From Bacillota bacterium (lineage in GTDB: Bacteria > Bacillota > Clostridia > Peptostreptococcales > Anaerovoracaceae), in contig JAQSXD010000024.1 of the NCBI GenBank assembly GCA_029266295.1, positions 1 to 16,755 on the forward strand: a stretch of 16,755 nucleotides of DNA, given 5' to 3'. Numbering within the stretch: position 1 is the stretch's first letter; each line of letters begins with the position of its first letter. The position numbers and the translations under genes are program-made. The notes under the pieces are model-generated. The model was not told where the DNA came from, did no database searches, and was given only the letters and a program-made list of their open reading frames with translations. Below, one piece after another: positions 13,807-16,755 of this stretch.

Positions 13807-15258
13807 ATGAATCTCAGCATGGAAATTATCAAAGACAACTTAAATGGCTTTACTTATAAATCAGAAATCACAGAAAACGCACAAGAAATCGAAGGAATTA
13901 GAATTCTTAACGTCGATCAGAAAATATATAATTCCAAATACTTATCTATTTTGAGCGATGTTCAGTTTGTGCAAAACAAACAATCCGAAAAGATAATTAT
14001 ACTAATGCATAACTCTGATAAAATCATGATTTCAGATGTTTCGATTGAGCAAATCACAAACCATATTCTTTCAATCTTTGAAAAATATAATGCTTGGGAA
14101 AAAAAGATACAAAGCCTTGTAATAAAGCATGCTTCACTTCAGGAATTACTTGAAGCCAGCAATGACATCTTTGAGAATCCCTGTTTCATTGCAGATATGC
14201 GCGGAAATATCATTGCAATCACACACCAATACGAAATAGGAACGGTAAACGATAGCTGGGACTATTGTTTGGAAAATATGCGTCCCCCGATTGATGTACT
14301 AAGTTTACCTCTGTTAAACAACTCAGAGCAGTTGGTGCCTGACTGGAGCGACTCTGCTCAAATATATCATGCAAAAGATACTTTAATCGGGCGATATATT
14401 TTAGTTGACCAGGAACCAATCGGAGCGTTTTGCATTCAAGAACATCACACTCCTTTAACAGTGAGCTGTTGCTCTTTCGTCGATATACTGTGCGATATGA
14501 TCTCAAAATTAATCACAATAAAAAAAAATGAAGAGTTGCTAACAAATACGGATTTACTCATTGAGGCAATCGAGAATGACTCGAGCTACGGATTAACGCA
14601 AATATTTAGCCATGTCTTCGGATCATATGATGACTTCTATTATCTCGCGTTAGCAAAACATGTTGCGAGAAAAGATACTGCGCAACAGACAGCCCTACAA
14701 AAAGAAATCGATAAAATTCCGGTTTGTCAAATTTGTTTTAACTATAAAGAATTTACAGTTCTCATTTGTAAATACTCGGACATTACTCTCTTGAAAAAAG
14801 AAATACTGGCAAATCCATTTTTTAAATTCTATCAGATTGGCTTTTCTATGCCGTTTCGGTCGATAGAACAATTATCTCTCCGTTGTCGTCAGGCAACATT
14901 TGCACTGAACAAAGGAGAAAACGTGCAACCCCCCATAAATTTTTGTAATGATTATGCCTTTCTCTATCTTACAGAGCAGCTATTTCAACAAAGCAAGGCA
15001 CTAGAGTTGTTGCATCCAGCCTTGAATATTCTGAAAGAATATGACTCAAATAAAAACACAAAGCTTTATGAAACTCTCTATCAATATCTAACTCATGAAA
15101 GAAATCTCGTCTGCACTGCCAAGAACCTTTTTATACACCGAAATTCCTTACTATATCGTATTCAAAGAATAAACGAGCTGACAAACAGCAATCTTGATTC
15201 AGCTATCGAGCGGCTCCATATTCTGCTTTCCTATGAAATTGCGCGAGTTTTACAATAG
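13807..15258 (+). CDS. PucR-type transcriptional regulator
   Basis: A 483-residue regulator with the PucR C-terminal helix-turn-helix (HTH_30) at about 420-478: LYETLYQYL, ERNLVCTAKNLFIHRNSLLYRIQRI and a final LHILLSYEIARVLQ. The RNSLLYRI segment is the recognition-helix signature. Residues about 115-230 resemble a GAF/PAS-like sensor (NPCFIADMRGNIIAIT ... IGRYILVDQEPIGAFCI), and 260-390 a degenerate GGDEF-like linker, as common in PucR/CdaR relatives. AGAGG lies 6 bases before the ATG. Its base composition is markedly AT-rich (22 G/C of 60 in 13861-13920). PucR/CdaR proteins usually activate neighbouring metabolic genes in answer to a small substrate, so it most likely controls the divergent isomerase-sufSE operon and perhaps itself. 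Confidence 0.85.
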   Translation: MNLSMEIIKDNLNGFTYKSEITENAQEIEGIRILNVDQKIYNSKYLSILSDVQFVQNKQSEKIIILMHNSDKIMISDVSIEQITNHILSIFEKYNAWEKKIQSLVIKHASLQELLEASNDIFENPCFIADMRGNIIAITHQYEIGTVNDSWDYCLENMRPPIDVLSLPLLNNSEQLVPDWSDSAQIYHAKDTLIGRYILVDQEPIGAFCIQEHHTPLTVSCCSFVDILCDMISKLITIKKNEELLTNTDLLIEAIENDSSYGLTQIFSHVFGSYDDFYYLALAKHVARKDTAQQTALQKEIDKIPVCQICFNYKEFTVLICKYSDITLLKKEILANPFFKFYQIGFSMPFRSIEQLSLRCRQATFALNKGENVQPPINFCNDYAFLYLTEQLFQQSKALELLHPALNILKEYDSNKNTKLYETLYQYLTHERNLVCTAKNLFIHRNSLLYRIQRINELTNSNLDSAIERLHILLSYEIARVLQ

Positions 15259-15271
15259 TATTTATAAAACA

Positions 15272-15298
15272 CACCCCAAACGTAAAACATTTGAGGTG
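15272..15298. terminator. Bidirectional terminator after the PucR gene
   Basis: CACCCCAAA (15272-15280) and TTTGAGGTG (15290-15298) pair with a 9-base loop. In the minus-strand RNA the odd pair is U-G, giving nine pairs followed by UGUUUUAUA, a fair terminator for the flavodoxin-like gene. In the plus strand it has one mismatch and a run of eight or more T from about 15309. It separates convergent genes and forms the right edge of the cassette. Confidence 0.6.
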
Positions 15299-15322
15299 CA
15301 TATTGACATATTTTTTTTAAAC

Positions 15323-16267
15323 TTATTTTAACACGGGGAATTTCAATTCCTTGAACTTCTTTATTTTTTCTTTTACAAGCATCTGATTTTCCGGTACATA
15401 GAAGAGTCCGTGAGTAGCGCCGATCTCTTTTAGGTGGAATTCTCTGCCTTCATCGGTGGTCCGGTCTCTGCTAAGACCGTCTTCTGCTATGACAAATTTC
15501 CACTTGCCGTCTTCCGTTTTCTCAAGATCTCCGCCGGCGCCGCAAACCTGACATTCGATGGGCCAATGCACTCCGTCCCATTGTTTGTGTCCCAGTACAA
15601 GGGCGCTGGAATGACAGTTGGGACACCAGCCCTCATCCTCATCCCCCAGCCATTTGCGCTGCTCCACAGGGGTATGAATCGCAGTCATGATGTTCGCTCC
15701 CATCTGGTAGGCACGCTCCATCAATTCATCATTGAGAAGACATTGCGCTGCACTGGGAACACGCTTTGCAAGAATCATATCCACTACAAGGAAGGAATTT
15801 GTAAAGGTTGTGGCCTGCATCGCAGGCAGGGCGATAGACTGCCAGGAATCCATGGAACCGCCAACAGAAATAAGGCCTGCCACTCTGTCCTTCTTTTCAA
15901 TGGCACCGATGGCCTGAAGGAATGCCGTTTCGTAGGCCAGATTACGCTGTGCAAATCGAAGATAATTCGCCGATGGGAACAGATCATAAGTAGGTGCAGA
16001 AAAAATCACGCCATCCTGTTTCAACATTTCTTCCGTGATCTTATCCTTATCATCCAGATCCTTCAATACACAGGGAACCCGTTTGCCCCTGGCCATTCCT
16101 TCGGAACAAGCGGTACATCCCGTGCAGTCCATGATTTTAAAGTCTCTCAGATTGACTAAGGTGACCTCGGCCCCGGCCTCCTGACAAGCTAAAAGCGCTT
16201 GTTTTAATAAAATTTCAGAGTTTCCGTCATGCCTTCCGGCAGTAATTCCCATGATTTTAACAGCCAT
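15323..16267 (-). CDS. Flavodoxin-like NAD(P)H:FMN reductase with Cys cluster and zinc ribbon
   Basis: A 314-residue protein of the FMN-dependent reductase / flavodoxin family. The N-terminus VKIMGITAGRHDGNSEILL (3-21) is the FMN phosphate loop, MDCTGCTACSEG at 46-57 plus Cys66 is the iron-sulfur-flavoprotein-like cysteine set (CxxCxxC), and FSAPTYDLFPS at 89-99 is the flavin-ring loop. Added to this, WCPNCHS at 214-220 and IECQVCGAGG at 238-246 form a C4 zinc ribbon (Cys215, 218, 239, 242), making the protein longer than the usual 200-residue flavoprotein. AGGAG lies 9 bases before the ATG. It lies downstream of a fumarate-reductase-type flavoprotein on the same strand, so it may supply it with electrons from NAD(P)H. 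Such pairs are common in anaerobes that reduce organic acceptors; the substrate is unknown. Confidence 0.8.
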   Translation of the reverse strand: MAVKIMGITAGRHDGNSEILLKQALLACQEAGAEVTLVNLRDFKIMDCTGCTACSEGMARGKRVPCVLKDLDDKDKITEEMLKQDGVIFSAPTYDLFPSANYLRFAQRNLAYETAFLQAIGAIEKKDRVAGLISVGGSMDSWQSIALPAMQATTFTNSFLVVDMILAKRVPSAAQCLLNDELMERAYQMGANIMTAIHTPVEQRKWLGDEDEGWCPNCHSSALVLGHKQWDGVHWPIECQVCGAGGDLEKTEDGKWKFVIAEDGLSRDRTTDEGREFHLKEIGATHGLFYVPENQMLVKEKIKKFKELKFPVLK

Positions 16268-16300
16268 TTTTATAACTCCTATCTTTTATAGATACTACGA

Positions 16301-16384
16301 TTATACAGCCCAGAAACCCTTCGGAGCAACTTCAGACATACGCTGGCCACTCAGTGGACATTGCATCAGGAGTTTCTGCGCCAT
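16301..16384 (-). CDS. Possible 27-residue small ORF
   Basis: A frame of 27 codons starts at ATG 16382-16384 and stops with TAA at 16301-16303, between the flavoprotein end and the flavodoxin-like start. The peptide begins MAQKLLMQC, continues PLSGQRMSEVAPKGF and ends WAV; it is not low complexity. No clear ribosome binding site is visible and I recognise no family. It may be chance or an eroded gene. Confidence 0.25.
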   Translation of the reverse strand: MAQKLLMQCPLSGQRMSEVAPKGFWAV

Positions 16385-16409
16385 TGAATTAAGATTTATG
16401 TGGAACGGT

Positions 16410-16755
16410 TTATTCTTCCTCAAAGGCAAAATTGTACGCCCGTTCCCCGGCAATTCGTCCACTGTTCAGACAGAATCCCATGGTGTTTCCCGACAAAATG
16501 AAGGGGTAGCTGTCACCGAAGATATTGCATGCGTCAGTACCTGCAGCATAGAGTCCCGGAATTACCTTATGGTCTCCCGTCATGACTTCCATTTTGTAAT
16601 TTACGAGAATCCCGCCGAGAGAGCCGTAAGCGCCTACATTCTGACGACAACAGTACAGCTTGCCGTTTCCGATGGGCTGCAGATACACTCTGTCCTTTTC
16701 AAAGATTTCATCATATCCTGCTTCGCACATCCTGTTATATTCCCTGATGGTATCT
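16410..16755 (-). CDS. FAD-dependent oxidoreductase, fumarate reductase flavoprotein-type (partial)
   Basis: Only the C-terminal 114 codons or so are present; the frame is open to the window edge (first complete codons read DTIREYNRMCEAGYDEIF). The segments LGGILVNYKMEVM, VIPGLYAAGTDACNIFG and FILSGNTMGFCLNSGRIAGERA are the C-terminal FAD-binding part of the FAD_binding_2 / fumarate reductase flavoprotein family (the AAGE and SGRIAGE region). Relatives reduce fumarate, enoates, steroids or urocanate-like double bonds. The active-site domain lies outside, so substrate cannot be read. The stop TAA is at 16410-16412; no signal peptide or heme part can be judged. It probably forms a unit with the flavodoxin-like gene downstream. 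Confidence 0.85.
   Translation of the reverse strand, partial: DTIREYNRMCEAGYDEIFEKDRVYLQPIGNGKLYCCRQNVGAYGSLGGILVNYKMEVMTGDHKVIPGLYAAGTDACNIFGDSYPFILSGNTMGFCLNSGRIAGERAYNFAFEEE

Noticed and set aside
15434..16159. 241-codon open frame antisense to the flavodoxin-like gene
   Set aside because: The sense frame is fully explained by flavin and zinc motifs; the antisense translation has no recognisable pattern.

Overview
The window looks like a chromosomal segment of a strictly anaerobic, butyrate-forming member of the Clostridia. The grounds are AGGAGG-type ribosome binding sites, a butyrate kinase with a phosphotransacylase, HydB/NuoG-type iron-sulfur modules fused to a GltD-type flavoprotein, flavodoxin-like and fumarate-reductase-like redox proteins, and a PucR-type regulator. 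Genus cannot be fixed from the sequence alone. I saw no rRNA, tRNA, insertion sequence, integrase, CRISPR array or phage gene.

Region 1 (20-6601, all minus strand) reads, in transcription order: phosphate acyltransferase (pta-like), butyrate kinase (buk), holo-ACP synthase (acpS), an MFS transporter, an alpha/beta hydrolase, a SnoaL/NTF2-like protein, a second MFS transporter of the oxalate/formate (OFA) type, and a 33-residue single-span membrane protein. Close spacing, and overlap of buk with acpS, suggest one long transcript from a promoter near 6765-6792. The likely theme is acyl-CoA to acyl-phosphate to carboxylate plus ATP, with transport of organic acids or related compounds.

Region 2 (7071-9859, plus strand, divergent from region 1) is a two-gene electron-transfer unit. 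A 707-residue protein joins a NuoG/HydA-type N-terminus (2Fe-2S, His-Cys 4Fe-4S and two more 4Fe-4S sites) to a GltD-type flavoprotein. A 216-residue partner equals only the C-terminal Fe-S part of HydB/NuoF. Together they look like a bifurcation- or NAD(P)H-linked input module in which the usual NuoF FMN/NADH domain is absent and GltD supplies the flavin and nucleotide sites.

Region 3 (about 9952-15271) is a self-contained cassette between two hairpin terminators. Minus-strand genes encode an L-fucose-isomerase-like protein with an added cysteine cluster, a small ACP-like protein without the phosphopantetheine serine, a SufS cysteine desulfurase and a SufE sulfur acceptor. A divergent PucR-type regulator lies opposite, with a palindrome between. 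No SufBCD or SufU scaffold is present. This is the best candidate for an undescribed system: a dedicated sulfur-delivery pathway for a sugar-isomerase-fold enzyme.

Region 4 (15323-16755, minus strand) holds a flavodoxin-like reductase with a C-terminal zinc ribbon, a possible 27-residue ORF, and the C-terminal end of a fumarate-reductase-type flavoprotein that runs off the window.
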